A DNA stretch of 64,000 bases. Source: Enterococcus wangshanyuanii (GTDB lineage: Bacteria; Bacillota; Bacilli; Lactobacillales; Enterococcaceae). Where the stretch lies: positions 682,001-746,000 of the forward strand of contig NZ_CP021874.1 in NCBI RefSeq assembly GCF_002197645.1, in the 5' to 3' direction. The stretch's first letter is position 1. Each line of letters begins with the position of its first letter. The position numbers were made by a program, and so were the translations under genes. Positions 35,240-45,322 of the stretch are shown here, piece by piece. Below the pieces are notes generated by a model, which saw only the letters and a list, made by a program, of their open reading frames with translations, ran no database searches and had not been told where the DNA came from.

Positions 35240-35755
35240 TTAATTTTTACTAAAGCTGAACGACAGCTCTTTAAACGGTTGATGATCCCGTCCAAAATAT
35301 TGAACATGGTAATGATCGGTTGTACTTTCAATGATGGCGTATGATTTTAATTGAATGGGGCCTCTTGGTAGACTGATACTCCCGGGATTCAGATACAAAA
35401 TATTCGCCCTTACTTCACAACCGATTTCATGTGTATGACCAAATAATGCAATATTGGCAGAGACTTTTGACGCTTGTAAAGCAAGTGTCGTTAAATCATA
35501 ACGAACATTTGCCAAATGTCCATGTGTCATAAAAATTGTATCCATTTCAGTTTTTTCAACAATTTTCTCAGGAAATGCCGGATCATAGTCGCAATTACCT
35601 TTCACAACCTTAAAATCATGCCATAATGAATCGGTTGGTTCAAGTTCTGAATCACCACAATGGAACATTCGATCGACTTTGCCACGATAGGTTTCAGCCA
35701 AATCCACTAAAACATCACGGTCTCCATGATTGTCACTCACTACTAAATATTTCAT
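35240..35755 (-). CDS. YfcE/MJ0936-type metallophosphodiesterase
   Basis: 171 residues with a compact calcineurin-like fold: SDNHGDRD (7-14), HCGDSE, KGNCDY, MTHGHLANVR and LFGHTHEIG supply the two-metal ligands. Family members hydrolyse phosphodiesters in vitro with broad specificity. It follows the rph-rdgB gene by 10 bp, and the murI, rph-rdgB, phosphodiesterase order reproduces B. subtilis racE, rph, ysnA, ysnB. It is the last gene of that operon. Confidence 0.9.
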   Translation of the reverse strand: MKYLVVSDNHGDRDVLVDLAETYRGKVDRMFHCGDSELEPTDSLWHDFKVVKGNCDYDPAFPEKIVEKTEMDTIFMTHGHLANVRYDLTTLALQASKVSANIALFGHTHEIGCEVRANILYLNPGSISLPRGPIQLKSYAIIESTTDHYHVQYFGRDHQPFKELSFSFSKN

Positions 35756-35765
35756 TGATTTCCTC

Positions 35766-37112
35766 CTACTTTTTCAGCCAATCTTCCCATTGATCTTTTA
35801 ATTTTGAGACTGCCTTAGCTCTATGGCTGATCTCATTTTTGCGTTCATCAGACAATTCTGCGGCAGTTTTTTGTTCTTCTGGTACGAAGAATAATGGATC
35901 ATAACCAAAGCCATGTTCTCCTCTTGGAATCGTGCCGACGATACCAGACCAATCCCCTTCAACGACTAGACTTTTCTTATTTGGTGCTGCAAAAACAAGC
36001 GTGCAATGAAACGTTGCTGTTCTTTTTTCCGATGGTACCCCAGTCAGTTCATGAAGCAATTTAGCATTGTTCGCAGCATTATTCGTTGGTTCGCCTGCAT
36101 ATCTTGCGGAAAAAATCCCTGGTCGTCCGCCTAAAGCATCGACGATCAACCCAGAATCATCAGCCAAGACCGGCTGCTGTAAAATTTCAGCAATCGTTTC
36201 AGCCTTCAAACGGGCATTTTCTTCAAATGTCTTTCCTGTCTCTTCCACATCAGGAAGCTCTGGATAATCCAATAATGTTTTTACTTGATAGCCTTTTTCA
36301 GCAAAGATTTTCGTGAATTCTTTCGCTTTGCCAGGATTTCTAGTTGCGATAACGATCGTGTTTTTTTCTACAGAATGATTTTTTAGGTCAGGTGCTAAAA
36401 GGGCTTCTTTTTGATATGCAATCAGCTCTTCTATTCCAGTTTTCCCATAAAAGAGCAGTGCATTCAATTCATCACCTGAAAATGTCGACTCTTCTCCTGT
36501 TCCTTGAAGCTCCACAAAATTTCCAGATTCTGTCATCACTAAATTCATGTCGACCGCAGCCGCTGAGTCTTCTTCATAATCTAAATCCAAGACGCAATAG
36601 CCATCTTTCAATATCCCTGCGCTGACAGCTGCCAAATATTCTTTGATCGGATCTTCTTTTAGCTCTCCATTTTTCATCAATTTATCTACCGCTAACTTCA
36701 TTGCTACGAAGGCTCCTGTAATACTTGCTGTACGTGTCCCCCCATCTGCTTGGATCACATCACAATCAACGATGATGCTCCGTTCACCAAGTTTAGCCAG
36801 ATCAACAACTGCTCGTAAAGATCGACCAATCAACCGTTGGATTTCCATTGTTCTACCTGTCAATTTTCCTTTAGCGCTTTTGCGAATATTTCGTGTATTG
36901 GTTGCACGCGGCAACATACTGTATTCAGCAGTGACCCAGCCTGTTCCCTGATCTCTTAAAAATGGTGGAACCTTTTCTTCCACTGTTGCTGAGCAGATAA
37001 CTTTTGTGTCACCAAATGAAATCACTACGGAACCTTCTGGATGCTTATAGACATTTGTCTCAATAATGATTTTTCTCAGTTCTTTTGCTTGTCTACCATC
37101 GTGTCTATTCAT
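35766..37112 (-). CDS. rph: RNase PH fused to RdgB/Ham1 dITP/XTP pyrophosphatase
   Basis: 448 residues with two enzymes in one chain. Residues 1-240 are RNase PH (tRNA 3'-end trimming by phosphorolysis; [17 protein letters not shown] and the [14 protein letters not shown] block). Residues 251-448 are a complete Ham1 non-canonical purine NTP pyrophosphatase ([47 protein letters not shown]). The junction is the short linker around 242-250. In B. subtilis they are separate (rph, ysnA). The fusion is, to my knowledge, annotated in E. faecalis. ATG at 37112 with AGGAGGAA. Confidence 0.95.
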   Translation of the reverse strand: MNRHDGRQAKELRKIIIETNVYKHPEGSVVISFGDTKVICSATVEEKVPPFLRDQGTGWVTAEYSMLPRATNTRNIRKSAKGKLTGRTMEIQRLIGRSLRAVVDLAKLGERSIIVDCDVIQADGGTRTASITGAFVAMKLAVDKLMKNGELKEDPIKEYLAAVSAGILKDGYCVLDLDYEEDSAAAVDMNLVMTESGNFVELQGTGEESTFSGDELNALLFYGKTGIEELIAYQKEALLAPDLKNHSVEKNTIVIATRNPGKAKEFTKIFAEKGYQVKTLLDYPELPDVEETGKTFEENARLKAETIAEILQQPVLADDSGLIVDALGGRPGIFSARYAGEPTNNAANNAKLLHELTGVPSEKRTATFHCTLVFAAPNKKSLVVEGDWSGIVGTIPRGEHGFGYDPLFFVPEEQKTAAELSDERKNEISHRAKAVSKLKDQWEDWLKK

Positions 37113-37116
37113 TCTT

Positions 37117-37929
37117 TTACTTTCCTCCTAATCGAATCTGTTTTACAGCAAGATCGTCTAAACCTAACCATTCGTCTGCAATTTCTTTGAACATTTTTGC
37201 AGAACCTGTCGTATAAAATTCATGAGGGGCTTTTTCTGAAAAGGGAGTATTGGCAAGATCAAAATAATCCAAAAGCATACTAACTTCTCCCACTGTCTCA
37301 GCACCTGAATCGATCAGCTTTACTTGATTGCCCATGACATTTTGGATCAATGGACGCAATAATGGGTAATGCGTACATCCCAAAATCAGTGTATCCAACT
37401 TTTTAAGTAATAATGGATTCAATGTTTCAGATACTACCTTTTTGGCAACTGAAGAATGTGTTTCGTTACTTTCGACGATCGGAACAAATTTCGGACAAGC
37501 TAAACTGCTGACAAATGTTTTTGGGGCTTTTCCTTTTAACGCCTGTTCGTAAGCTCCACTTTGGATCGTACCAGCCGTCCCTATGACTCCGATCCGATTA
37601 TTTTTTGTTGCTTTCAAAGCTGCTCTAGTGCCTGGGAGAATCACACCAACTACGGGAATATCCAACTGTGTCTTGATGGACTCTAATGCTACTGCAGTTG
37701 CAGTATTACAAGCTATTACTAGCATTTTTATATTTTTATCTAATAGAAAATTAGTCATTTCCCAAGAAAACTGGATAACTTGTTCAGCCGGTCTAGGTCC
37801 ATATGGGCAGCGTGCTGTATCTCCTATATAAATCAACTGCTCATTCGGAAGCTGCTTTAACGCTTCCTTAACAACCGTAAGTCCTCCGACTCCAGAATCC
37901 ATAAAACCTATCGCTCCATGATTATTCAA
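37117..37929 (-). CDS. murI: glutamate racemase
   Basis: 270 residues from TTG 37929. It converts L-Glu to D-Glu for peptidoglycan. [10 protein letters not shown], the first catalytic cysteine in VIACNTATA and the second in LGCTHYPLL are all present, and [12 protein letters not shown] is typical. An upstream in-frame TTG at 37938 lies 1 nt from AAAGG and is too close, while 37929 has a spacing of about 10 nt and gives the usual MNNxxIGFxDSG start. It is the first gene of the murI, rph-rdgB, phosphodiesterase operon. Confidence 0.94.
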   Translation of the reverse strand: MNNHGAIGFMDSGVGGLTVVKEALKQLPNEQLIYIGDTARCPYGPRPAEQVIQFSWEMTNFLLDKNIKMLVIACNTATAVALESIKTQLDIPVVGVILPGTRAALKATKNNRIGVIGTAGTIQSGAYEQALKGKAPKTFVSSLACPKFVPIVESNETHSSVAKKVVSETLNPLLLKKLDTLILGCTHYPLLRPLIQNVMGNQVKLIDSGAETVGEVSMLLDYFDLANTPFSEKAPHEFYTTGSAKMFKEIADEWLGLDDLAVKQIRLGGK

Positions 37930-37938
37930 ATCGATCAA

Positions 37939-38367
37939 ACCTTTACAATATATTTCAACACTTTTATTTTCTACTTTTTATTGTTTTATTTCAAGTTTAA
38001 TTATCAAAGCTCCTTTATTATACCATTCTTCTTGATGTTTTTTTATTGTTTGTTATCCATCAACAAAAAAAACTAGCAATCTCTTTTTTCATATGTTATA
38101 ATTTCTAACATTAACAAACGAATAGAATTATGATTATTAGATTAGATTAAAAAGATAAATGTGTTTAGAAAAAGAATATTCTTTTGGAGTAAAAAAACGA
38201 TGAATCTGTCAACGAAAGACGATAAAACGTTTTTTTACAAAATTCTATTTTGCTTCTTTTCATTGAAAGCAATCACCTTTCTTTTTTTCTAGCACCATTC
38301 TTTTATTCTATTCGCTCATAATCTTTTGATATTCATGTGATAAATCTATACATAAAGGAGACTTGCT
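37939..38367. other. 429-bp divergent regulatory region (murI / amino-acid ABC operon)
   Basis: AT-rich. It contains TATAAT-like boxes for both directions, a 16-bp palindrome AAAAGAATATTCTTTT (38170-38185) and a 30-codon ORF with a ribosome site (38200-38292). I see no riboswitch or T-box. Confidence 0.5.
38200..38292 (+). CDS. small ORF, possible leader peptide (30 aa)
   Basis: ATG at 38200 follows TTTGGAG by about 11 nt and the reading frame ends TAG at 38290-38292. The product MNLSTKDDKTFFYKILFCFF plus ten more residues has a charged start and hydrophobic end. It lies 75 bp ahead of the ABC ATPase gene and has no recognisable relatives to me. It could be a leader peptide or chance; the AT-rich context lowers confidence. 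Confidence 0.3.
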   Translation: MNLSTKDDKTFFYKILFCFFSLKAITFLFF

Positions 38368-39096
38368 ATGATTTCGTTGGAGCATGTAAATAAGTATTTT
38401 GGAGAACATCATGTCTTGAAGGATGTTTCTTTGAATGTCAACGAAGGGGAAAAAATCGTGATCATCGGACCTTCAGGTTCGGGAAAAAGTACCTTGATCC
38501 GATGCATCAACCGTTTAGAAAAAGTTAGTGATGGACATATTTTGGTTGATGGGATCGATATAACGGAACCAAAAGCGCCTGTGCAGAAAGTTCGCCAAAA
38601 AGTAGCGATGGTCTTTCAAAATTTCAATCTCTACGCTCATAAAACAATTATTCAGAACTTGACCCTTGCCCCTATCAAAGTAAAAGGTGTCAGCAAAGAA
38701 GAGGCAACCAAAACTGGTATGGAATATTTAGAAAGAGTCGGACTTGCTGACAAAGCAAATGCATACCCTTCACAACTTTCAGGTGGACAACAACAACGGG
38801 TCGCCATTGCTAGGGCATTGAATATGCATCCTGAGATCATTCTTTTTGATGAACCAACCTCAGCGCTTGACCCTGAAATGATCCAAGAAGTATTGGATGT
38901 AATGATCGATTTGTCTAAACAAAATATTACGATGATCTGTGTTACTCATGAAATGGGATTTGCCCGTCAAGTGGCAGATAAAGTGATTTTTATGGATGAT
39001 GGTCAAATTATTGAGACTGGGACTCCTGAACATTTCTTTACAAATACACAAAACGAACGTGCAAAAGAATTTTTAAGTAAAATCATTCATAACTAA
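38368..39096 (+). CDS. glnQ: amino acid ABC transporter ATPase
   Basis: 242 residues with Walker A GPSGSGKST, signature LSGGQQQRVAIARAL, Walker B IILFDEPTSALDPE and H-loop VTHEMGF, a textbook polar amino acid importer ATPase. It heads the order ATPase, binding protein, permease, permease, the same as B. subtilis glnQHMP. Glutamine, glutamate or aspartate is the probable substrate. AAAGGAG precedes the start by 9 nt. Confidence 0.94.
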   Translation: MISLEHVNKYFGEHHVLKDVSLNVNEGEKIVIIGPSGSGKSTLIRCINRLEKVSDGHILVDGIDITEPKAPVQKVRQKVAMVFQNFNLYAHKTIIQNLTLAPIKVKGVSKEEATKTGMEYLERVGLADKANAYPSQLSGGQQQRVAIARALNMHPEIILFDEPTSALDPEMIQEVLDVMIDLSKQNITMICVTHEMGFARQVADKVIFMDDGQIIETGTPEHFFTNTQNERAKEFLSKIIHN

Positions 39097-39122
39097 TAAT
39101 CAAAAATAGGAGGAAATAAAAT

Positions 39123-39941
39123 ATGAAAAAGATGAAAAAAATTGTAGGCGCTCTTTCCCTTGCTTTATTACTTGGTTTGGTTGTAGGTTGTAGCGGCGGA
39201 GATGATACAAAATCAGCTGATTCATCAGGTAAAACGACAGATCTTCAGAAAATAAAAGATGCGGGTGTTATCAAAGTCGGTGTAAAAGAAGATGTGCCTA
39301 ATTTTGGTTATATGAATCCTGATACGAATAAAAACGAAGGAATGGAACCTGATATTGCCCGTTTGCTTGCAAAAGAATTGACTGGCAGCGAAGATAATGT
39401 GGAATTTGTTGGTGTAACGGCTAAAACGCGTGGTCCTCTTTTAGATAATGGTGAGTTAGATATGGTCATCGCAACCTTTACGATCACCGATGAGCGAAAA
39501 GAAACATACAACTTCACTACTCCTTACTATAAAGATGAAGTAGGCTTCCTTGTAAGAAAAGCTGATAAATTTACAGATACCAAGAGTCTTGATGGAAAAA
39601 CAATCGGCGTTGTTCAGTCTTCAACAACAAAAGATGCGATCGAGAAGCAAGCAAAAGAATTGGGTGTCACATTTAAATACCAAGAGCTAGGCTCTTATCC
39701 AGAATTAAAAACTGCATTAACATCAAAACGTATCGATGCTTTTTCTGTCGATAAATCGATTTTAACTGGTTATGTAGATGATAATACTGAAATTCTCAAG
39801 GATGGTTTCTCACCACAAGAATATGGAATTGCGACTAAAAAATCCAATACCGAATTAAATGATTTCTTGAATGAATCAATCGAAAAATGGGAAAAAGATG
39901 GAACATTAGATAAAATCTACAAAACATGGAATCTAAACTAA
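39123..39941 (+). CDS. glnH: amino acid ABC transporter substrate-binding lipoprotein
   Basis: 272 residues. A signal peptide ends with the lipobox LVVGC (C at about 23, GCSGG follows). The mature protein is a periplasmic-binding-type II domain with two lobes, including KVGVKEDVPNFGYMNPD, ATFTITDERKETYNFTTPYY and DGKTIGVVQSSTTKDAI. It captures the substrate at the cell surface for the adjacent permeases. Glu/Gln/Asp specificity is inferred from its resemblance to GlnH/PEB1-type proteins. AGGAGG precedes ATG. Confidence 0.94.
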   Translation: MKKMKKIVGALSLALLLGLVVGCSGGDDTKSADSSGKTTDLQKIKDAGVIKVGVKEDVPNFGYMNPDTNKNEGMEPDIARLLAKELTGSEDNVEFVGVTAKTRGPLLDNGELDMVIATFTITDERKETYNFTTPYYKDEVGFLVRKADKFTDTKSLDGKTIGVVQSSTTKDAIEKQAKELGVTFKYQELGSYPELKTALTSKRIDAFSVDKSILTGYVDDNTEILKDGFSPQEYGIATKKSNTELNDFLNESIEKWEKDGTLDKIYKTWNLN

Positions 39942-39988
39942 ATCCCAGTCGATTTTATTTAGTTTTTCTGGACTTGGGAGGGAATTAG

Positions 39989-40687
39989 ATGTTGATTATA
40001 TTAAATGCCAGCCCTTTTGCTCTTTTCCGTTGGGAAGCTTTGCTTAAGGACTGGAAACTGTTTGGCGACGCCTTTCTTTATACAATTCTTCTGGCTGTCG
40101 GCTCTCTAATTGTTGCAATGATTCTTGGCATTATTTTCGGCAGTTTATCTTCGATGCATAATAAACTGCCGAAAATAATCAGCAGAATTTATGTTGAGTT
40201 TTTTCAAAATACACCACTCTTGATTCAATTTATCGTCGTTTATTATGGATTTCCTTTGATCAGCCCCGCATTGACCTTTCCAACAACATTTATTGCCATT
40301 CTATGTGTTGGTCTATATCATGGTGCTTATATTTCTGAAGTTGTTCGCTCTGGGATCGGTGCTGTTCCAAAAGGACAATTCGAAGCGGCTTATTCTCAAG
40401 GATTTTCCTACGGCGAAACGATGCGTTATGTTATTTTACCTCAGGCTTGGCGAATCATGTTACCACCATTAACCAATCAAGTGGTCAACTTGATTAAAAA
40501 TACATCGACGGTTGCTATCATTTCGGGAGCAGATGTCATGTTCACAGCAAATAGTTGGTCTTCCATCAACTTGAATTATATTCCAGCTTTTGCTTTAGCA
40601 GGGTTTTTATATTTCATTCTGTGCTTCCCGTTAGCTAAACTAGCACGAAGATTAGAAGAAAATAATAAGAAAGCTTATACCAGATAG
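39989..40687 (+). CDS. glnM: amino acid ABC transporter permease (first)
   Basis: 232 residues, a His/Glu/Gln/Arg/opine-type permease. Several membrane helices follow WKLFGDAFLYTILL, and the EAA loop reads GQFEAAYSQGFSYGETMRYV. It pairs with the second permease to form the membrane channel driven by GlnQ. ATG at 39989 follows GGGAGGGAA. The gap to the second permease is only 12 bp, so they are translated together. Confidence 0.92.
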   Translation: MLIILNASPFALFRWEALLKDWKLFGDAFLYTILLAVGSLIVAMILGIIFGSLSSMHNKLPKIISRIYVEFFQNTPLLIQFIVVYYGFPLISPALTFPTTFIAILCVGLYHGAYISEVVRSGIGAVPKGQFEAAYSQGFSYGETMRYVILPQAWRIMLPPLTNQVVNLIKNTSTVAIISGADVMFTANSWSSINLNYIPAFALAGFLYFILCFPLAKLARRLEENNKKAYTR

Positions 40688-40699
40688 GAGAGTGCATAA

Positions 40700-41356
40700 A
40701 TGTCTTTTTCAGAACAAATGAGTCAACTTTTGACGGGGAATAATTTGCGCTTTTTATTCGATGGATTGAAGCTCACTCTTTATATTTCTTTTATTTCGAT
40801 CGTTTTAAGTACGATTTTTGGAACTATTTTAGCTGTACTTCGAAATCAGAAAAAAGGACCTTTAAAATTTTTAGCTAGTCTTTACATCGAAATCGTCCGC
40901 AACATTCCTAATTTACTATGGATTTATGTAATTTTTTTGATCTTTAAGATCCGATCGACACCAGCTGGAATCGTCAGTTTTACCGTATTCACTACAGCTG
41001 CTTTAGCTGAAATTATTCGCGGTGGTTTAAATGGTGTTGATAAAGGACAAAAAGAAGCCGCACGCTCACAAGGCTTCAATAATTTTCAGATCATCTTGTA
41101 CATCGTCTTACCGCAAGCAATCAGAAATGTCCTGCCAGCGATCGTGTCACAGTTTGTTACAGTGATCAAGGACACGAGTTTCTTGTATTCAGTTATTGCA
41201 TTACAAGAGTTGTTTGGAAAGTCCTATATCTTAATGGGACGATACGCTCAGACAGAGCAAGTCTTTATGATATACGCTCTCGTTGCCTTGATGTATTTTG
41301 TTATCAATTTTTCTATTTCTCAGTTTTCAAGATGGTTGTCTCGAAACTGGGTCTAA
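40700..41356 (+). CDS. glnP: amino acid ABC transporter permease (second)
   Basis: 218 residues, second permease of the same type; the EAA loop is GQKEAARSQGFNNFQIILY, and RNIPNLLWIYVIF marks the first membrane section. It completes the importer with the first permease and GlnQ. ATG at 40700 follows AGGAGAG. The downstream region carries the structured element and a strong terminator, so the operon ends here. Confidence 0.92.
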   Translation: MSFSEQMSQLLTGNNLRFLFDGLKLTLYISFISIVLSTIFGTILAVLRNQKKGPLKFLASLYIEIVRNIPNLLWIYVIFLIFKIRSTPAGIVSFTVFTTAALAEIIRGGLNGVDKGQKEAARSQGFNNFQIILYIVLPQAIRNVLPAIVSQFVTVIKDTSFLYSVIALQELFGKSYILMGRYAQTEQVFMIYALVALMYFVINFSISQFSRWLSRNWV

Positions 41357-41373
41357 AAAAGAACCAAGCAAAA

Positions 41374-41411
41374 AGTCACTTGAGTTCAATTGATTGGTGC
41401 AAAATCGAACT
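41374..41411 (+). repeat. 3'-UTR structured element (copy 2)
   Basis: Begins AGTCACTTGAGTTC and ends CGAACT, with AGTTC/GAACT pairing. Counterpart of 24776-24820, where the pairing is GGTTC/GAACC. It lies between the permease gene and its terminator. Confidence 0.55.
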
Positions 41412-41468
41412 ATACGATTTTTACAAAATTACAAAAAATCTAATTTTTTGAGCATCTTTTATAAAAAA

Positions 41469-41507
41469 AGCCCCAGACAAAACTATTTTCTAGTTTTGTC
41501 TGGGGCT
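41469..41507. terminator. bidirectional terminator, glnP / pheT
   Basis: Perfect 17-bp stem AGCCCCAGACAAAACTA and its complement, loop of 5, then TTTTTTTATTT on the plus strand and TTTTTTTAT on the minus strand. It belongs to the ACAAAACT/AGTTTTGT group. Confidence 0.9.
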
Positions 41508-41515
41508 TTTTTTAT

Positions 41516-43939
41516 TTATCTAATGCTTACATCAAATTGTTCCACTAACGCTTTTTCCACTTTTGTCAGCGATTGGTTGATTTCTTCATCTACTAACGTT
41601 GCTTCCGGGTTAACAAATGTCAGGCTATACGCCATTGATTTTTTTCCATCTGCAATGTTCGCGCCTTGATACACATCGAACAAATGAACAGATTGCAAGT
41701 ATTTTCCAGCATTCGTTGTAATGGTTTCGACTAACGCTTGATTTGTGACACTTTCATCTACTAAAAGAGCAATATCTCTTGAAATTGCGGGGAATTTCGT
41801 TACCTGTTGGTAAACAAATGAATGTCCGCTTGCTTCAATTATTGCTTGCAAATTCAATTCCGCAACATAGGTTTCTGGAATATCATAGTCTTTTGCAATT
41901 GTTGGATGAACTTGTCCAACAAAACCAATGACCTTCTCATTGATTTTTACTAGTGCTGTTCTTCCTGGATGCAGTTCAGAATAACCATTAACAGCTTCGT
42001 ATGTCACAACATCTTTTAGGCCAATTGAATCAAACATGACTTCTAAAATTCCTTTAACTGTATAAAAATCAACCGGAATTTCTTTCGTTTGCCAATCTTT
42101 TACCGTTTGATTTCCCGAAATAGCTACTGCTAAATGATTTTCTTCATAAGGTAATTCTTGAGTCATATCTTCATTTTTATAAAAAACTCGTCCGATTTCA
42201 TATAAGCCAACATTTGAATTCTTACGCGCTGTGTTATAAGCAACGTCATCCAATAAACCTGAAATCAGATTCATCCTTAACGTAGAACGCTCTTCACTCA
42301 TTGGCCATTGTAGTCTTGTTGCTTCGCTTTCTTTCATCATAAACTGACTGGATTTTTCTTCCGTTGTCAATGCATAGCTAATTGCTTCACTTAGTCCGCC
42401 GCCTTCTAACAACCCTTTGATCTTACGAACTAGCTGTTGAGCACCAGTTAAACTTCCCGCAACTGTTTCTCCTTTTGGTAATGTTGAGGGTAAATTGTCA
42501 TAACCATAAATTCTAGCTACCTCTTCGATCAAATCAGCCTCGATCGAAATGTCCCAACGTCTAGGCGGTACAGTCACTGTATATTCTCCATCAGTGAATG
42601 AATAGCCAAAGCCTAACGTTTCAAAGATCTCGCTGACTGTCGCTTCATCTAAAGCTGTTCCAAGATATTCATTGATACGATCGATCGTCACACAAACATT
42701 GACTTCTTCAAGAGTAACTTGTGAACCTACACTCTTTCCTGAAACAACCGTTCCTCCAGCAAGTTTCGCGATCATCGCAGCCGCTACATCCCCTGCTTCT
42801 CCCACAGTTGACTGATTGATCCCTTTTTCAAAACGACTTGATGACTCACTGCGTAAATTGAATTCCTTTGACGTTCTACGGATAGACAATGAATCAAATA
42901 ATGCAGATTCTAATGCCACCGTTGTTGTGGTATCTGTAATCTCTGAATCAGCACCACCCATAACACCAGCAAGAGCAACTGGAACGTCACCATTTGTAAT
43001 AACGATATTTTCGGTTGACAGTTCTCTTTTTTCTCCGTCTAAAGTTACTAGCTCTTCGCCTTTATTTGCTCTTCTAACAAGGATTTTCTTGCTATTTAAT
43101 TTATCATAATCAAACGCATGCAATGGTTGACCAAAAAGCAATAAAATGTAATTTGTTACATCAACGACATTATTGATTGGACGAATCCCTTCATTCATCA
43201 AACGATTTTGCAGCCAAAGCGGGCTGTCTGCAATTTTTACATCTTTGATGATTCTAATTTGATACGCTGGTGCATCTTTTGGATCCGTTACTTCAACATC
43301 GATGTAATCAGAAGCTTTTTCGCTCGTATCCTCTTTTAACGGTTCATCATTGAAAGAAGGCGTTTGACGATAGATCGCCCCGACTTCATAGGCTACACCA
43401 CGCATGCTTAGCGCATCCGCACGATTTGGCGTAATCGATAATTCGATGATATGATCATCCATATCTAAATAAGGGAAAACGTCACTACCGTTCACAGCAT
43501 CTTGCGGTAAGTAGTATATGCCATCTGAATAAGCTTTAGGAATCACATTATCAGAATAACCAAGTTCTTGAAGAGAGCAAATCATTCCGTTGGAAACTTC
43601 TCCACGCATTTTCCCTTTTTTTATTTTTTGGTTTCCTGTAATACGAGAACCAGGCAGAGCCACGATCACTTTGATCCCAGCTTTAACATTTGGCGCACCA
43701 CAGACGATCTGAGACAATTCTTCTTCACCGATATCCACTTGGCAAATCGATAAATGATCTGAATTGGGATGAGGAATGCATTCTTTGACCTCGCCCACGA
43801 CAATCTTTTTCAATCCATCTTCTGGTACTTCCACACCTTCGACTTCGATCCCTGTCACAGACATTTTATCAGATAATTCTTTAGCAGAAATTTTAGAAAG
43901 ATCTAAATACTCACTTAACCATTTATAAGAAACTAACAT
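41516..43939 (-). CDS. pheT: phenylalanyl-tRNA synthetase beta subunit
   Basis: 807 residues. Domains in order: EMAP/tRNA-binding-like fold (about 40-150, with [20 protein letters not shown]), B3/B4 editing domain (about 210-390), B5 (about 405-475), catalytic-like core, and the C-terminal FDX-ACB anticodon-binding domain (about 715-807, with [14 protein letters not shown]). It assembles with pheS as an alpha2-beta2 enzyme that charges tRNA-Phe. It starts 6 bp after the pheS stop with AAAGGAG. Confidence 0.97.
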   Translation of the reverse strand: MLVSYKWLSEYLDLSKISAKELSDKMSVTGIEVEGVEVPEDGLKKIVVGEVKECIPHPNSDHLSICQVDIGEEELSQIVCGAPNVKAGIKVIVALPGSRITGNQKIKKGKMRGEVSNGMICSLQELGYSDNVIPKAYSDGIYYLPQDAVNGSDVFPYLDMDDHIIELSITPNRADALSMRGVAYEVGAIYRQTPSFNDEPLKEDTSEKASDYIDVEVTDPKDAPAYQIRIIKDVKIADSPLWLQNRLMNEGIRPINNVVDVTNYILLLFGQPLHAFDYDKLNSKKILVRRANKGEELVTLDGEKRELSTENIVITNGDVPVALAGVMGGADSEITDTTTTVALESALFDSLSIRRTSKEFNLRSESSSRFEKGINQSTVGEAGDVAAAMIAKLAGGTVVSGKSVGSQVTLEEVNVCVTIDRINEYLGTALDEATVSEIFETLGFGYSFTDGEYTVTVPPRRWDISIEADLIEEVARIYGYDNLPSTLPKGETVAGSLTGAQQLVRKIKGLLEGGGLSEAISYALTTEEKSSQFMMKESEATRLQWPMSEERSTLRMNLISGLLDDVAYNTARKNSNVGLYEIGRVFYKNEDMTQELPYEENHLAVAISGNQTVKDWQTKEIPVDFYTVKGILEVMFDSIGLKDVVTYEAVNGYSELHPGRTALVKINEKVIGFVGQVHPTIAKDYDIPETYVAELNLQAIIEASGHSFVYQQVTKFPAISRDIALLVDESVTNQALVETITTNAGKYLQSVHLFDVYQGANIADGKKSMAYSLTFVNPEATLVDEEINQSLTKVEKALVEQFDVSIR

Positions 43940-43945
43940 TGTCGA

Positions 43946-44992
43946 CTACTCCTTTACCTTGAACTGATTTAAGAAACGCAAATCATTTTGATAGAAATTC
44001 CGAATATCATTGACGCCATAACGTAACATCGCAACGCGATCAGGTCCTAAGCCAAAAGCAAATCCTGTATATTCAGCTGGATCGATCCCAGACATCTTTA
44101 ATACATCCGGATGAACCATACCCGCACCTAGAATTTCGATCCAACCAGTATGCTTACACACATTACAGCCTGCTCCGCCGCATTTGAAGCAGCTAACATC
44201 TACCTCAACAGAAGGTTCTGTAAATGGAAAATAACTAGGACGCAGACGAATACTGCGGTCTTCACCAAACATTTTTTTCATTACAACTTCTAGTGTTCCT
44301 TTAAGGTCACCCATTGTAATATTTTTATCGATCACCAGACCTTCGATTTGATGAAATTGATGACTATGGGTCGCATCATCTGTATCTCTACGGAAAACTT
44401 TTCCTGGAGAGATCATCCGAAGTGCACCTTTAGAAAAATCATGTTTTTCCATTGTGCGTGCTTGAACTGGTGAAGTATGTGTGCGGATCAATGTTTCATC
44501 TGTGATGTAAAATGTATCCTGCATATCACGTGCTGGGTGATCTTTCGGTAAGTTCATACGCTCAAAATTGTAATGATCTGACTCGACTTCATACCCTTCA
44601 ACTACTTGGTAACCCATCCCGACAAAAATATCTTCGATTTCTTCCATTACTTGAGATAAGACATGGCGCGTGCCGTGTGTCATTTGTTTTCCTGGAAGAG
44701 TAACGTCGATCGTTTCTTGCTCTAATGCAGCATTCAAAGCAGATAGTTCCAAAACTTCTTTACGCTTTTCCAGTGTTTCTGTCAATAAATCTCGGATTTC
44801 ATTTGCAAAACTCCCCACGACTGGACGTTCTTCTGCAGATAAATCTTTCATGCCTCTCAATACTTCTGTAATAGGCCCCTTTTTCCCTAATGTTTCCACT
44901 CTGATTTGGTTTAACGCATTAAGGTCATCAACTTGTTTAATTTTAATCAATGTTTCATCTCTTAATGCTTCTAACTGAGCTTTCAATGTCAT
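43946..44992 (-). CDS. pheS: phenylalanyl-tRNA synthetase alpha subunit
   Basis: 348 residues; start ATG 44992 ([20 protein letters not shown]) behind AAAGGGA. An N-terminal coiled coil is followed by a class II synthetase core with [12 protein letters not shown] (motif 1/2 region), [14 protein letters not shown] and [17 protein letters not shown] (motif 3). It carries the phenylalanine-binding pocket. Expression is governed by a T-box leader directly upstream, as in many Firmicutes. Confidence 0.97.
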   Translation of the reverse strand: MTLKAQLEALRDETLIKIKQVDDLNALNQIRVETLGKKGPITEVLRGMKDLSAEERPVVGSFANEIRDLLTETLEKRKEVLELSALNAALEQETIDVTLPGKQMTHGTRHVLSQVMEEIEDIFVGMGYQVVEGYEVESDHYNFERMNLPKDHPARDMQDTFYITDETLIRTHTSPVQARTMEKHDFSKGALRMISPGKVFRRDTDDATHSHQFHQIEGLVIDKNITMGDLKGTLEVVMKKMFGEDRSIRLRPSYFPFTEPSVEVDVSCFKCGGAGCNVCKHTGWIEILGAGMVHPDVLKMSGIDPAEYTGFAFGLGPDRVAMLRYGVNDIRNFYQNDLRFLNQFKVKE

Positions 44993-45051
44993 TTTTTCTA
45001 TCCCTTTCTTTTGTTTAATGATCAAATGTTCATCTATCGGTAAAACAAAAA

Positions 45052-45245
45052 ACGATAGCCCGCTCCTAATAAGGAACGAGCTATCGTGTTACCATCCTAC
45101 TTCATGACAAATAGTCATGCACTCAATTTTAATAACGGCTTTCACCGGCCTGCTTTTATGGAGCAGACAAACTCCGGAAGTGAACTTCATTTCTCGATAA
45201 CGTAATCTGCTTTCAGTCTATGACAGATTTTCCCTTGAACGTATC
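45052..45245 (-). promoter_or_regulatory. T-box riboswitch of pheST (phenylalanine)
   Basis: The minus-strand leader contains the T-box core AGGATGGTAACACG (45085-45098) and the terminator stem ACGATAG...CTATCGT (45052-45087) followed by TTTTTTG. A long Stem-I region precedes it, with GAAGTTCACTTCCGGAG as a plausible specifier section holding a TTC codon. Uncharged tRNA-Phe should stabilise the antiterminator. The exact specifier pairing is inferred. Confidence 0.88.
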
Positions 45246-45293
45246 AGCAAAAACTACTCTTTTCCATCTACATCTTTTTATTCAATTGAATAC

Positions 45294-45322
45294 AGTTTAC
45301 AAGAAGTTTGGTGTTTGGTCAA
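45294..45322 (-). promoter_or_regulatory. pheST leader promoter
   Basis: Minus-strand TTGACC (45317-45322), 17-bp spacer and TAAACT (45294-45299). The -35 overlaps the stop codon of the HxlR gene. Confidence 0.6.

Noticed and set aside
45052..45087. Simple terminator of the HxlR gene
   Set aside because: The hairpin is the terminator arm of the T-box leader, preceded by the T-box core AGGATGGTAACACG.
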